Positions 32,832-42,481 of a stretch of 64,000 nt of DNA are shown in pieces (the stretch's first letter is position 1; the number at the start of each line of letters is the position of its first letter). Source of the stretch: Shewanella loihica PV-4 (lineage in GTDB: Bacteria > Pseudomonadota > Gammaproteobacteria > Enterobacterales > Shewanellaceae). The translations under genes and the position numbers were made by a program. The stretch covers positions 1 through 64,000 of the forward strand of contig NC_009092.1 of assembly GCF_000016065.1 (NCBI RefSeq), read 5' to 3'. The notes beneath the pieces are model-generated. The model searched no databases and had not been told where the DNA came from. It saw only the letters and a program-made list of their open reading frames with translations.

Positions 32832-33255
32832 CTCATCTAGCTGTTGTTTGGCTGATGAGGCGACTATAGGCGCAAGATGTGAATGGCCTTGTCGGCACAG
32901 ATGAACTGATCAAATAAAGATGTGAATAATTATGAATAGGCCTGAATTAACCCCATGTTTCATATGGTGTTAGTTTTCATCATGTCTAAATGACAGCGAT
33001 CACATTTTAGACACAAAAAACGCTAAAACAGGGTGAAAACACGCAATTTTTAACTGTTTTTTAACAAGAAAACATGATTAAAAATAAAAATTTGCATTAA
33101 CTTACAATATCTCTGCCCACATCTTCTTGTTGACCTTGGCTAGGTGTGAGATAAATAGTTTCTAAATCTTTTTTTAATTTTGCTTCCTCAAGATACCCCA
33201 TAGCGCCTTACCCGTGCATGGGTGTTTTTTGTTGCGGCTTTGATTAGGAGTTCTC
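32832..33255. other. Gene-free promoter/leader region before the first RND operon
   Basis: A 424-base AT-rich divergent region. Near its right end, CCCAT (33197-33201) can pair with ATGGG (33218-33222), or ACCC (33210-33213) with GGGT (33220-33223), followed by a T6 run at 33225-33230. This could be a small attenuator in the leader of the adaptor gene. A GATCACATTT half-site near 33000 resembles half of a CRP site, with no proper second half. Confidence 0.45.
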
Positions 33256-34416
33256 ATGCGGCAAATAGTAAAAATTGCCTCGTTAGTTAGTGTGGCGTTA
33301 TGGATAACAGGTTGTGGCCAGGACGAGAACCAAGGTCATTCGGCAGCAGCCCCAAGAAGCATGGAGGTTGGGGTGGTTCAGGTTGTCGAGCAGCCCCAGG
33401 CTATTCAGGTTGAGCTACCGGGTCGCAGCAAGGCATATCTTGAGGCCGAGGTGCGTCCTCAGGTGTCGGGTATCATCACTGAGCGCGGCTTCGTCGAGGG
33501 TGGTGAGGTAACCGAAGGCCAATCTCTCTATCAGATCGATTCGTCGACCTATAAGGCGGCGCTGGTCAGTGCCGAAGCCGATCTGGCCCGTGCCAATGCC
33601 AGCCTGGTGTCTGCCAAGGCCAAGGCTGCCAGATATAAGGCCTTGATCAAGACTGATGCCATCAGCCAACAAGATTTCGACGAGGCTGATGCCCTCTACA
33701 AAGAGGCGCTGGCTAACGTGACTGTGGCCAAGGCGGCGATTAACACGGCTAAGATCAACCTGGAATACACTCAGGTGAAGGCACCTATCTCGGGCCGTAT
33801 CGGTAAGTCTTCCGTGACTGCCGGTGCCCTGGTGACCGCGAATCAGAGCGCCGCACTGGCGACGATTCAACAGCTGGATCCTATCAACGTCGATATCGCT
33901 CAATCTAGCGCTCAGCTGCTACGCCTCAAGGCCAAGCTTAAGCAGGGACAACTGCAGGCGGCTGACAATGCCGATGTACGTCTGATCCTGGAAGATGGCA
34001 CGGCATACGAGCACATGGGGTCGCTCAGATTCGCCGAGGTGAGTGTCGATGAGAACACGGGTTCAGTAACCCTAAGGGCCGAATTCCCTAACCCGGATGG
34101 CGTATTGCTTCCTGGCATGTATGTGCGCGCCGTATTGAACGCGGGTACAGATCCTAAGGCGATTCTGGTACCGCAGAAGGCGGTAACCCGTAATACCAAG
34201 GGTCAGGCCGTTGCCATGGTGATTGGCGCCGAGAGCAAGGTCGAGCCAAGAGTAGTGACGACTGCCGAGGTGATCGATCATCAGTGGCGCATCACCAGCG
34301 GCTTGAAGGCTGGCGATCAGCTGATTGTCGAGGGATTACAGAAGATACGTCCGGGCGCCCCTGTGGTGGGTAAACCACTCAGCGAGATGCAATCAGACAA
34401 GCAACCACAGAAGTAA
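33256..34416 (+). CDS. RND efflux periplasmic adaptor (AcrA-like lipoprotein)
   Basis: The 386-aa membrane-fusion protein couples the inner-membrane pump to an outer-membrane channel such as TolC. The lipobox WITGC puts the lipidated Cys at residue 20. The lipoyl domain (VELPGRSKAYLEAEVRPQVSGIITERGFVEGGEVTEGQSLYQID) is followed by a helical hairpin (about 85-170), then VKAPISGRIGKSSVTAGALV and a beta-barrel. The gene starts the operon with the permease gene 9 bases downstream. No TolC-like gene is adjacent. Confidence 0.93.
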   Translation: MRQIVKIASLVSVALWITGCGQDENQGHSAAAPRSMEVGVVQVVEQPQAIQVELPGRSKAYLEAEVRPQVSGIITERGFVEGGEVTEGQSLYQIDSSTYKAALVSAEADLARANASLVSAKAKAARYKALIKTDAISQQDFDEADALYKEALANVTVAKAAINTAKINLEYTQVKAPISGRIGKSSVTAGALVTANQSAALATIQQLDPINVDIAQSSAQLLRLKAKLKQGQLQAADNADVRLILEDGTAYEHMGSLRFAEVSVDENTGSVTLRAEFPNPDGVLLPGMYVRAVLNAGTDPKAILVPQKAVTRNTKGQAVAMVIGAESKVEPRVVTTAEVIDHQWRITSGLKAGDQLIVEGLQKIRPGAPVVGKPLSEMQSDKQPQK

Positions 34417-34425
34417 GGTAAAGTT

Positions 34426-37400
34426 ATGGCTCGTTTTTTCATCGATCGCCCTATCTTTGCCTGGGTGATTGCAATTATTGTTATGTTGGCCGGGGTGCTC
34501 TCTATCATGAAGCTTCCCGTGTCGCAGTACCCGAGTATTGCGCCGCCGACCGTGGTGATTAACGCCATCTATCCGGGTGCGTCTGCCAAGACCATGGAAG
34601 ACACTGTGACCCAGGTGATCGAGCAGCGCATGACGGGTATCGACCATCTGCGTTACATCTCGTCTACCAGTGACAGCTTTGGTAATGCGCAGATCACCCT
34701 GACGTTCAATGCCGAGGCTGATCCCGATATCGCCCAGGTTCAGGTGCAGAACAAGCTGCAGCTGGCGATGCCTCTGCTACCGCAAGAGGTGCAGGCGCAA
34801 GGGGTTAAGGTCAACAAATCCAGCTCGGGTTTCTTGATGGTACTGGGCTTCGTGTCCCAGGATGGCTCGCTGGAGAAGAATGATATCTCCGACTATGTGG
34901 GCTCTAACATCTTAGACCCTATGAGTCGTGTGCCCGGTGTGGGCGAGATCCAGCTGTTCGGTGCCCAGTACGCCATGCGTATCTGGCTAGACCCGCTCAA
35001 GCTGACTCAATACAACCTCACCAGCCTGGACATCATGGCCTCGATTCGTGAGCAGAATGCTCAGGTGTCTGCGGGTCAGTTGGGCGGCGCGCCCTCTATT
35101 GCGGGTCAGGAACTCAACGCCACGGTAACGGCTCAGAGTCGTCTACAGACCGCCGAAGAGTTTAGAAAGATCATCATCAAGTCCGATCCGTCGGGCGCCA
35201 AGGTTTACCTGGAAGATGTGGCCCGAGTCGAACTGGGCTCGGAAAGTTATTCGGTAGAGTCCTTCTATAACGGCCGTCCGGCTGCCGGTCTGGCGATCAA
35301 GCTGGCTACGGGGGCTAACGCCCTGGCGACCGCCGAGCGTGTGCGTGAGAAGGTCGATGAGATGAAGCCTTTCTTCCCGCAAGGGCTGGAAGTGGTTTAT
35401 CCCTATGACACCACCCCCTTCGTTGAGAAATCGATCGAGGGCGTAGTGCATACCCTGCTGGAAGCCGTGGTACTGGTGTTTGTGATCATGTACCTCTTCC
35501 TGCAGAACTTCCGTGCGACCCTGATCCCGACCATTGCGGTACCTGTGGTACTGCTGGGGACCTTCGCCATCCTGTCGGCTACCGGCTTCTCGATCAACAC
35601 CCTGACCATGTTCGCCATGGTATTGGCCATCGGTCTGCTGGTGGATGACGCCATCGTGGTGGTAGAGAACGTCGAACGTGTGATGTCCGAAGACGGCTTG
35701 AGCCCGATTGAGGCCACCAAGAAGTCGATGGACCAGATCACCGGCGCCCTGGTGGGTATCGGTCTAACCCTGTCGGCGGTGTTCGTGCCTATGGCATTCA
35801 TGTCGGGTTCGACCGGTGTGATCTATCGTCAGTTCTCCGTGACTATCGTATCGGCCATGGCGCTTTCTGTGCTGGTGGCGATCATCCTGACGCCGGCACT
35901 GTGTGCCACCATGCTTAAGCCGATTGCCAAGGGCCACCATGCGGTCGAGACGGGTTTCTTCGGTTGGTTTAACCGCACCTTCGACAAGATGACCTCGCGT
36001 TACGAGGCTGGCGTGGCAGCGATGATCAAGCGCGCCGGTCGCGTCATGTTGATCTACGTGGCCCTGACGGTTGCCGTGGGTTGGATCTTCATGCGCATGC
36101 CGACCGCCTTCTTGCCGGACGAAGACCAGGGTATCTTGTTTACCCAGGCGATCCTGCCGACCAACTCGACCCAAGAGAGCACCAAGAAGGTGATGAGCAA
36201 GATCTCCGACTTCTATCTCAACGAGACGGGCGACAGCGTCAAGTCGGTATTTAGCGTATCAGGCTTCAGCTTCGCCGGTAGTGGTCAAAACATGGGTCTT
36301 GCCTTCGTTGGCATGAAAGACTGGTCTGAGCGTACCGGCCCGGGTCAAGACGTTAAGTCGGTCGCCGGACGTGCCATGGGCATGTTCATGCAGATGAAGG
36401 AGGCCTTCGTGTTTGCCTTCGTACCGCCTGCGGTGATCGAGCTGGGTACGGCAAACGGTTTCGATTTCTATCTGCAAGACAGAAATGGCCAAGGCCATGA
36501 GAAGCTGCTCGAGGCCCGTAATATGCTGCTGGGCATGGCGTCGCAAAATCCTAACCTGGTGGGTGTGCGTCCAAACGGTCAGGAAGATGCGCCTATGTAT
36601 CGCATCCATATTGATCACGCCAAGCTTCGCGCCCTGAGTATCGATATCGACGCGGTCAACAGCGTGTTGGGTACTGCCTGGGGTGGTAGCTATGTGAACG
36701 ACTTCATCGACCGTGGTCGTGTGAAGAAGGTCTATGTGCAGGGTGATGCCCAGTACCGTATGCAGCCGGAAGACCTCGATACCTGGTATGTGCGTAACAG
36801 CCAGGGTGAGATGGTGCCTTTCTCGGCCTTCGCCACAGGTACCTGGGAATATGGTTCGCCGCGTCTAGAACGTTTCAACGGTCTGCCTGCGATGAACATC
36901 CAGGGCGGCACGGCACAAGGTTATAGTACGGGTGCGGCTATGGCCGACATCGAGGCTATGGTGGCCAAGTTACCGCCAGGATTCGGCGTCGAGTGGAACG
37001 GCCTGTCATACGAGGAACGTCTCTCGGGTAACCAGGCGCCGGCGCTGTATGCGCTGTCTATCATGGTGGTCTTCCTGGTTTTGGCGGCCCTGTATGAGAG
37101 CTGGTCTGTGCCGTTTGCGGTGATCTTGGTGGTACCACTGGGGATCATAGGAGCCTTGCTGGCGATGAACGGTCGTGGCCTGCCTAACGACGTGTTCTTC
37201 CAGGTGGGTCTGTTGACTACCGTAGGTCTGGCGACCAAGAACGCCATCCTGATCGTCGAATTCGCCAAAGAGTTCTACGAGAAGGGCGCGGGTCTGGTGG
37301 AAGCGACCCTGCACGCGGTGCGTGTGCGTCTGCGTCCTATCCTGATGACCTCGCTGGCCTTCGGTCTGGGTGTTGTGCCGCTGGCCATCAGCTCGGGCGT

Positions 37401-37575
37401 AGGTTCGGGCAGCCAGAACGCTATCGGTACCGGCGTATTGGGCGGCATGATGAGTTCGACCTTCCTGGGGATCTTCTTTATCCCTATCTTCTTCGTGATT
37501 GTGGAGCGCATCTTCAGCAAGCGCGAGAAGAAGGGCGCCGCAACTCAGGTCGCCGACTCGACACCACAAGAATAG
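34426..37575 (+). CDS. RND multidrug efflux permease (AcrB/HAE1 type)
   Basis: A 1049-aa AcrB-like proton antiporter that exports drugs, dyes or bile-like compounds through a tripartite complex. The 12-helix layout with two large periplasmic loops is clear. The proton-relay residues are intact: Asp407 and Asp408 in [16 protein letters not shown] and the TM10 Lys in [16 protein letters not shown]. The start [17 protein letters not shown] is typical. It follows the adaptor gene and is ended by the terminator at 37592. Confidence 0.96.
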   Translation: MARFFIDRPIFAWVIAIIVMLAGVLSIMKLPVSQYPSIAPPTVVINAIYPGASAKTMEDTVTQVIEQRMTGIDHLRYISSTSDSFGNAQITLTFNAEADPDIAQVQVQNKLQLAMPLLPQEVQAQGVKVNKSSSGFLMVLGFVSQDGSLEKNDISDYVGSNILDPMSRVPGVGEIQLFGAQYAMRIWLDPLKLTQYNLTSLDIMASIREQNAQVSAGQLGGAPSIAGQELNATVTAQSRLQTAEEFRKIIIKSDPSGAKVYLEDVARVELGSESYSVESFYNGRPAAGLAIKLATGANALATAERVREKVDEMKPFFPQGLEVVYPYDTTPFVEKSIEGVVHTLLEAVVLVFVIMYLFLQNFRATLIPTIAVPVVLLGTFAILSATGFSINTLTMFAMVLAIGLLVDDAIVVVENVERVMSEDGLSPIEATKKSMDQITGALVGIGLTLSAVFVPMAFMSGSTGVIYRQFSVTIVSAMALSVLVAIILTPALCATMLKPIAKGHHAVETGFFGWFNRTFDKMTSRYEAGVAAMIKRAGRVMLIYVALTVAVGWIFMRMPTAFLPDEDQGILFTQAILPTNSTQESTKKVMSKISDFYLNETGDSVKSVFSVSGFSFAGSGQNMGLAFVGMKDWSERTGPGQDVKSVAGRAMGMFMQMKEAFVFAFVPPAVIELGTANGFDFYLQDRNGQGHEKLLEARNMLLGMASQNPNLVGVRPNGQEDAPMYRIHIDHAKLRALSIDIDAVNSVLGTAWGGSYVNDFIDRGRVKKVYVQGDAQYRMQPEDLDTWYVRNSQGEMVPFSAFATGTWEYGSPRLERFNGLPAMNIQGGTAQGYSTGAAMADIEAMVAKLPPGFGVEWNGLSYEERLSGNQAPALYALSIMVVFLVLAALYESWSVPFAVILVVPLGIIGALLAMNGRGLPNDVFFQVGLLTTVGLATKNAILIVEFAKEFYEKGAGLVEATLHAVRVRLRPILMTSLAFGLGVVPLAISSGVGSGSQNAIGTGVLGGMMSSTFLGIFFIPIFFVIVERIFSKREKKGAATQVADSTPQE

Positions 37576-37591
37576 GCCTAGCCATTTCGTC

Positions 37592-37619
37592 AAAAAGCCC
37601 GGTAATAACCGGGCTTTTT
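37592..37619 (+). terminator. Rho-independent terminator of the RND operon
   Basis: AAAAAGCCCGG and CCGGGCTTTTT form an 11-bp stem with a TAATAA loop, 17 bases after the permease stop. Confidence 0.92.
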
Positions 37620-37626
37620 ATTGCCT

Positions 37627-37687
37627 TAGGGGCTGTTGACCGTTCAGGTTTAATTTTTGTTCAATCTAAATGGGTTTTGGTCAAGGC
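37627..37687. mobile_element. Decayed left-end copy of the MITE-like element
   Basis: Sixty-one bases beginning TAGGGGCTGTTGACCGTTC align with the left end of the element at 51315, with about eight mismatches by eye. The shared middle includes CAGGTTTAATTTTTGTTC and ATCTAAA. No right end is found nearby, so this is probably a truncated relic between the RND operon and the M14 peptidase. Confidence 0.7.
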
Positions 37688-37797
37688 AGGTGTTGTGCCG
37701 CATAGATATTCTGTGCAAAAAAGTCCTTAACGTATTGCACTTACTGGTTATTTATTGAAAGATAATCGGCTAATAATAAGCCGTTAGGTAACTTAAG

Positions 37798-39639
37798 ATG
37801 TCCCTATATTCTCGCGCTACGCTCCTCTGTCTCGCCACCTTCGGCGCATCCGCCATGGCAGAGACCAGCGGCCCTCAACCGGCCCAAGTCTCGTTAAATA
37901 AGACTTATATCAATGATGCCATCTTGCCGCCGAGCATCACCTGGCACGGCGCCAGCGAAGCCTTGCTGCGCGCGGCAGATGACCCTTGGGCGACCCCCTT
38001 CGAGCAGGGCGGCCTAAAGTCCAGCCCCAGCTATGACGACACCTTCGCCTGGCTGGATAAGCTGCTCGCCACCAGCGATAAGCTCCACAAGGTTTCCTTG
38101 GGTAAGAGTCCTCAGGGGCGAGATATCTGGATGATAGTGGCGAGCCAGGAGGGGGCAGCGACCCCCGATGAACTGCAGGTCAATGGTAAGCCAACACTCT
38201 TGGTGCAGGCGGGGATCCACTCGGGCGAGATAGATGGCAAGGATGCGGGCATGATGTTGCTGCGCGACATGGTGATGGGAGACAAGCAGGCGCTGTTAAC
38301 CGGTGCGAACCTCCTCTTCGTGCCTATCTTCAGCGTCGATGCCCACGAGCGCAGCGGCCAGTTTAACCGGGTTAACCAGAGGGGCCCGGTGGAGATGGGC
38401 TGGCGCACTACGGCCAAGAATCTTAACCTTAATCGCGACTATGCCAAGGCAGATACCCTGGAGATGCAGCATATGTTGGCGGCAATTAACCTTTGGCAGC
38501 CGGATCTCTATATCGATGTGCATGTCACCGACGGCATAGATTATCAATATGATGTCACCTTCGGCTATAACCTGGCTCAGGGACTGAGTCCCGCCAGCTA
38601 TCGCTGGCTCAACGACAAGTATCGTCCCAAAGTCGAGCAGGCGCTCAGCGCCCAGGGACATGTGCCCGGCCCCTTGGTGTTTGCCATCGATAATCGCGAC
38701 CTGAACCAGGGGCTCTCCCTGTGGAATGCCAGCCCACGCTACTCCAACGGTTATGGCGACGCCCGTCATCTGCCCACCATATTGATCGAGAATCATAGCC
38801 TCAAGCCCTTCAAGCAGCGAGTGCTCGGCACCTATTTGATGCTGGCCTCGACCCTGGAGGTGTTAGGCGAGCAGGGCACGGCGCTGCGCAGCGCCATCAA
38901 GCAGGACAGCTATCGCTACAGCGACCGCATCACACTGACCTGGCAGTCGGAGACCCAGCCTAAGGGGTGGGACTTCAAGGGGATAGATTATCGCCTGGAG
39001 CAGAGCCCCATTAGCGGCGAGACGGTCGTGCGCTGGACCGGCGAGCCCAAGCTGTACGAGAACCTGCCCGTGATAGGTAAGACACGCGCAGACATTAAGG
39101 TGAATCGTCCAAAGGCCTACTATATTCCGCCTCAGTGGCAGGAGGTGATCGAGCGTCTGAGCATTCATGGCATACGCATGACGCGCCTGGAGCAGTCCAA
39201 GACTCTTACCCTGACTCAATATCGATTCGGTGAGCCTGCGTTCGACGCCAAGGACTACGAGGGACGCCAGCGGGTCTCAGCCCCTGTGTCGAGCCACAAG
39301 GCTAAGGTGGCGCTGCCGGCGGGCACGGTGAAGATCAGCACTCAGCAGCCCCTCGGCGATCTGGCTATCCTCTTGCTGGAGCCGCAGTCACCCGACTCGC
39401 TGCTGCAGTGGGGCTTCTTCAATCCTATCTTTACCCGCACCGAATATATCGAGCACTACGCGGTAGAGCCGCTGGCGGTAAAGATGCTCAAGGAGGACGC
39501 ATCCCTGGCCGCCGAGTTTGAGGCGGCGCTCAAGGATCCTGAATTTGCCAAGGATGCCGAGGCGAGACTGCGCTGGTTCTACGAGCGTAGCCCCTATTTT
39601 GATAAGCAGTACAGGGTCTATCCCGTACTGAGAGACTAA
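37798..39639 (+). CDS. M14-family zinc carboxypeptidase-like protein, exported
   Basis: The 613-aa protein has an N-terminal signal peptide (cut near ASAMA) and a carboxypeptidase fold: the zinc ligands His141 and Glu144 in HSGEIDGKD and the third ligand His242 in DVHVTDG. The candidate catalytic Glu is in ILIENHSLK. About 250 residues of extra C-terminal sequence follow, of unknown role. The substrate is unknown. The gene has its own terminator at 39642. A RBS-like TAGG precedes the start at nine bases. Confidence 0.85.
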   Translation: MSLYSRATLLCLATFGASAMAETSGPQPAQVSLNKTYINDAILPPSITWHGASEALLRAADDPWATPFEQGGLKSSPSYDDTFAWLDKLLATSDKLHKVSLGKSPQGRDIWMIVASQEGAATPDELQVNGKPTLLVQAGIHSGEIDGKDAGMMLLRDMVMGDKQALLTGANLLFVPIFSVDAHERSGQFNRVNQRGPVEMGWRTTAKNLNLNRDYAKADTLEMQHMLAAINLWQPDLYIDVHVTDGIDYQYDVTFGYNLAQGLSPASYRWLNDKYRPKVEQALSAQGHVPGPLVFAIDNRDLNQGLSLWNASPRYSNGYGDARHLPTILIENHSLKPFKQRVLGTYLMLASTLEVLGEQGTALRSAIKQDSYRYSDRITLTWQSETQPKGWDFKGIDYRLEQSPISGETVVRWTGEPKLYENLPVIGKTRADIKVNRPKAYYIPPQWQEVIERLSIHGIRMTRLEQSKTLTLTQYRFGEPAFDAKDYEGRQRVSAPVSSHKAKVALPAGTVKISTQQPLGDLAILLLEPQSPDSLLQWGFFNPIFTRTEYIEHYAVEPLAVKMLKEDASLAAEFEAALKDPEFAKDAEARLRWFYERSPYFDKQYRVYPVLRD

Positions 39640-39641
39640 AC

Positions 39642-39670
39642 AAAAAAAGCAGGCCTGGCCTGCTTTTTTT
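39642..39670. terminator. Bidirectional rho-independent terminator
   Basis: AAAAAAAGCAGG and CCTGCTTTTTTT form a 12-bp stem with a five-base loop, three bases after the M14 stop and 31 before the convergent methyltransferase stop. The T- and A-runs allow termination from both sides. Confidence 0.9.
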
Positions 39671-39700
39671 ATGTCGGTTTATTCATCCCTAGGTGAAGGA

Positions 39701-40504
39701 TTACTCAGGTTTACGGGCCGACAGGCTGTAGACCATAGGGATCGGCTTGCCCTGATGTAGCTGATAATACCTGGGCCTGTCGCTTGAGAGCCCTAGGCTC
39801 TCTCCCGTCACCAGATTGTCGAAGGCATCATAGGGGCTGAAGGGATACTCCTGAATCGCCTCTACCTTGAGTCCGGCTTGGATGAGCGCCCCTATCACAT
39901 CGGCCAGGGAGTGGGGCCAGGTCACCATGGTGTGTTTGGTGTCGCTGGCGTTTTCCGTATAGGTGCCTTCCTCCTCAACATCCGGCTCCTGCTGGGTAAA
40001 ATAACTGTAACCCTCCATCATTGCCTGCACGGGATGAAACTCCACCATATAAAACTCACCACCGGGTAGCAGCGACTCATAAATCAACTCTGCCCAACGA
40101 CCTAGATCCGGCAGCCAGCAGAGGGCGCCATAGGAGGTGTAGACCATATCGAACTGCTGCTGCAGCTGCGTGCCCGCTTGGTAGAGATCGCTGCAGATAA
40201 AGTCGGCCTTAAGGTCGCAGGCCTCGGCCAGTCGCCTGGCATGATGGATGGCGGTGTCGGAGAGATCCACGCCAGTGACCTCGGCGCCGAGGCGAGCCAG
40301 GGAGAGAGTGTCCAGGCCGAAATGGCACTGTAGGTGCAGTAGGCTTTTTCCCTTTACCTTAAGGTCGGCTAGCTCTATCTCCTGCAGCGAGCTGTTGCCG
40401 GCGAGAAAGCCACTTACATCGTAGAAGCTAGAGTCTAGATGTTCTAGGGTCCTGTGATTCCAGGCCGTTCGATTTAGGGTCAGATAATCCACTGCGCGCC
40501 TCAT
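39701..40504 (-). CDS. Class I SAM-dependent methyltransferase
   Basis: The 267-aa protein has the Rossmann motif I (LLHLQCHFGLDTLSLARLGAEVTGVDLS) and motif IV-like FDMVYTSYGALCWLPD. The long C-terminal part is of the small-molecule type. Substrate unknown. It is divergent from the lipoprotein at 40708 and convergent with the M14 gene, with a shared terminator. Confidence 0.85.
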   Translation of the reverse strand: MRRAVDYLTLNRTAWNHRTLEHLDSSFYDVSGFLAGNSSLQEIELADLKVKGKSLLHLQCHFGLDTLSLARLGAEVTGVDLSDTAIHHARRLAEACDLKADFICSDLYQAGTQLQQQFDMVYTSYGALCWLPDLGRWAELIYESLLPGGEFYMVEFHPVQAMMEGYSYFTQQEPDVEEEGTYTENASDTKHTMVTWPHSLADVIGALIQAGLKVEAIQEYPFSPYDAFDNLVTGESLGLSSDRPRYYQLHQGKPIPMVYSLSARKPE

Positions 40505-40610
40505 AAGTTGATGAAGTATTTCACTAAATAATAACTAATCCTACGAATCGGGTGGCGGCATCACCATCCAAAAATCGGTTAAGCAAGATAATAACATAGC
40601 AAAAACAACT

Positions 40611-40634
40611 AGATAACTTGTTGGCATGTTATCT
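40611..40634. promoter_or_regulatory. Inverted repeat AGATAAC/GTTATCT upstream of the repeat lipoprotein
   Basis: AGATAAC (40611-40617) and GTTATCT (40628-40634) are perfect 7-bp arms separated by ten bases, in the divergent gap between the methyltransferase and the lipoprotein. They may be an operator. A CCGCC/GGCGG hairpin lies at 40653-40671 closer to the lipoprotein. Confidence 0.4.
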
Positions 40635-40707
40635 GCTTAGTTGGGCTATCTAAGCCGCCCCATCGAGGCGGTTCAAATGACTTTAACAGAGATTAAGGAA
40701 GGTGTTT

Positions 40708-41478
40708 ATGTTGGCTCGTGTAATGACTATGGCGACGGTACTGGTATTTGGCCTCACTGGATGCATAGTAAATGTGAACAGTGCGGGAAGGGACGATTTC
40801 GACTATCACAAACAGACGCAGCTGACGCTGGATGCTCAGTCGCTGGAGACACTGGTCGCCGATACCGGCGCCGGTAGCCTGAAGATAGTGGGCGACGCCT
40901 CGGTTGAGCAGATCACCCTGGATGCCGACATTTATGGTTTTGATGGCGCCGAGCCCGAACTGACGCTCACCCGTTCGGGCAATAAGGCCAAGCTGGTTGC
41001 CAACTTCGATGCCTTTCACCGCGCCAGCTTCTCAAATGGTAAGTCGCCCTACATAGATCTGTTGGTGAAGGTGCCAGCTGGAATCAAACTGGATATCCAT
41101 GACGGCTCAGGCAGCATTGTCATTCGCGGCGTGCAGGCGGATATGGAGATCGAAGACGGCTCAGGTGCTATCGAGATTGATGGCGGCCATAAGCTCACCA
41201 TAGATGATGGCTCAGGCAGCATTACTCTCACCAATGTGGCGGGCGGTATCCAGGTTAAGGATGGCTCAGGCAGCCTGACCATAGCCTCGGTACAAGGAGA
41301 TGTGGAGATTGACGACGGCTCGGGTGCCATAGAGGTTAGAGGTGTTCAGGGTAAGGTTACCATAGACGATGGCTCTGGCGGCATCCGTGTGGTGGACACC
41401 CAGGGGCTTCACATCATAGACGCGGGCTCAGGTAGCCTAAGCTTCGACAATATTCAGGGCCAGGTCAGCATAGACTAA
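40708..41478 (+). CDS. Lipoprotein with seven 17-18-residue DGSG repeats
   Basis: The start is ATG 40708, with AGGAAGG five bases before it. The signal sequence ends in the lipobox FGLTGC (Cys19, residue +2 Ile), so an outer-membrane lipoprotein is likely. Residues about 132-256 are seven repeats, each starting DGSG (the last AGSG): the repeat pattern is DGSGSIxIxxVxGxxxIx, with alternating hydrophobic positions typical of a short right-handed beta-helix or DUF4097-type solenoid. The N-terminal half is beta-rich and unrecognised. No function is assigned; repeat copy number may vary between strains. Confidence 0.8.
   Translation: MLARVMTMATVLVFGLTGCIVNVNSAGRDDFDYHKQTQLTLDAQSLETLVADTGAGSLKIVGDASVEQITLDADIYGFDGAEPELTLTRSGNKAKLVANFDAFHRASFSNGKSPYIDLLVKVPAGIKLDIHDGSGSIVIRGVQADMEIEDGSGAIEIDGGHKLTIDDGSGSITLTNVAGGIQVKDGSGSLTIASVQGDVEIDDGSGAIEVRGVQGKVTIDDGSGGIRVVDTQGLHIIDAGSGSLSFDNIQGQVSID
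41101..41475 (+). repeat. Tandem repeats in the lipoprotein gene
   Basis: Seven tandem units of 54 bases (one of 51) encode the DGSG repeats. GACGGCTCAGG or a near variant starts most units. The repetition is clear in protein and partly conserved in DNA. Confidence 0.75.
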
Positions 41479-41500
41479 GGCCAGGACTTCCCGGCGCAGA

Positions 41501-41537
41501 GGCTAATCTCGGGGTCGCACGAATCCGTGGATTAGCC
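41501..41537. repeat. Inverted repeat GGCTAATC/GATTAGCC between convergent genes
   Basis: Perfect 8-bp arms at 41501-41508 and 41530-41537 separated by 21 bases, between the lipoprotein and the first PAP2 gene. No T-run is present, so termination is uncertain. Confidence 0.45.
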
Positions 41538-41567
41538 GATGCCCACCCCATTAAGACTCTAAAAGGC

Positions 41568-42404
41568 TTAGGCTCTGACCCACTTACGCGGGGTGAGCGG
41601 CTGGCGAGACTGCAGGTATTGGCGAAGCACCAGCACGCCGGCTAGCAGCAGGAGTCCCCAACGAAGGCCAATGATCTGCCAGGCCATCTGCGAAGAGGTC
41701 TCCTTGTACTGGCATACCAGCAGCGTTAGCAGCAAGATGCCCATCAGGATTTTCCAGTGCCTTGGCGACAAATGCACCAGGGGAACATAGGAGGCGACAT
41801 AGGCGCAGCTTAATCCCAACAGGGCGCCCGCCAGCGTGTCTACCGGCCAATGGGCGCCGACCAAGATGCGTGACAGCGCCACCATGGCCGCCCCCATCAA
41901 CAGGACCCACTTACTCTTCTTATCCTGCATTACCATCAGCAAGCTACCGGCGAACAGGAAGGCACTGGTGCTATGGCCAGAGGGAAAGCTGTGGTGCAGA
42001 CGCGTCTCGCCGACGATATAGAGAAAATCCAGGGTTGCCGCCGGTCTGGGGGCATCGAAATACTGTTTTAGCAGCGGGACCAAGATCATCGACAGCAGGC
42101 TGGCGGTCAGTACCCGCGGCATCAGCTCGGGGCGACGCAGCAGACAGATGAGTACGATAGTGCCTAGGGTGCTGCCGTGGCCGAGATCGGTTATCCCTAG
42201 CTGTAGCCACTGGGGCAGGCTAGGTGAGAGGCCGTTGATGGCACGAAAGAGGCTCAGGTTGAGATCCTGATTCAGGCAGAGCAGCGCCAGCATGCTGACC
42301 AGTAGGATCAGCGTGCCGTAGCGGCTGCGATCTGTGGTCATCGTCAGGGCTGTTTCTCTGGTGGTCTGAGCCTGGGTCAGTCTGAACATGGCGCACCTCT
42401 TCAT
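41568..42404 (-). CDS. PAP2-family membrane phosphatase A
   Basis: The protein (278 aa from ATG 42404) has several membrane segments and the three PAP2 motifs: KQYFDAPRP, PSGHSTSAFLF, and SRILVGAHWPVDTLAGALLG. Such enzymes remove phosphate from lipid pyrophosphates or phosphatidylglycerol phosphate. Several starts are possible; 42404 has GGAGG eight bases upstream, and ATG 42389 also has a ribosome site. It is about 45 percent similar by eye to the next gene upstream (42482-43300) and they seem to be tandem duplicates. Confidence 0.88.
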   Translation of the reverse strand: MKRCAMFRLTQAQTTRETALTMTTDRSRYGTLILLVSMLALLCLNQDLNLSLFRAINGLSPSLPQWLQLGITDLGHGSTLGTIVLICLLRRPELMPRVLTASLLSMILVPLLKQYFDAPRPAATLDFLYIVGETRLHHSFPSGHSTSAFLFAGSLLMVMQDKKSKWVLLMGAAMVALSRILVGAHWPVDTLAGALLGLSCAYVASYVPLVHLSPRHWKILMGILLLTLLVCQYKETSSQMAWQIIGLRWGLLLLAGVLVLRQYLQSRQPLTPRKWVRA

Positions 42405-42481
42405 CTTAGGAGCCTCCAGTGTAGGCATCTAAGTGTGAAGAAAGCGTGAATGTTGGTGAAAGTCTTACGCCTTTTGGGCTG

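Noticed and set aside
32985..33012. CRP-like site before the first RND operon
   Set aside because: Only one half-site (GATCACATTT) is good, and the spacing to the other half is two bases too short.
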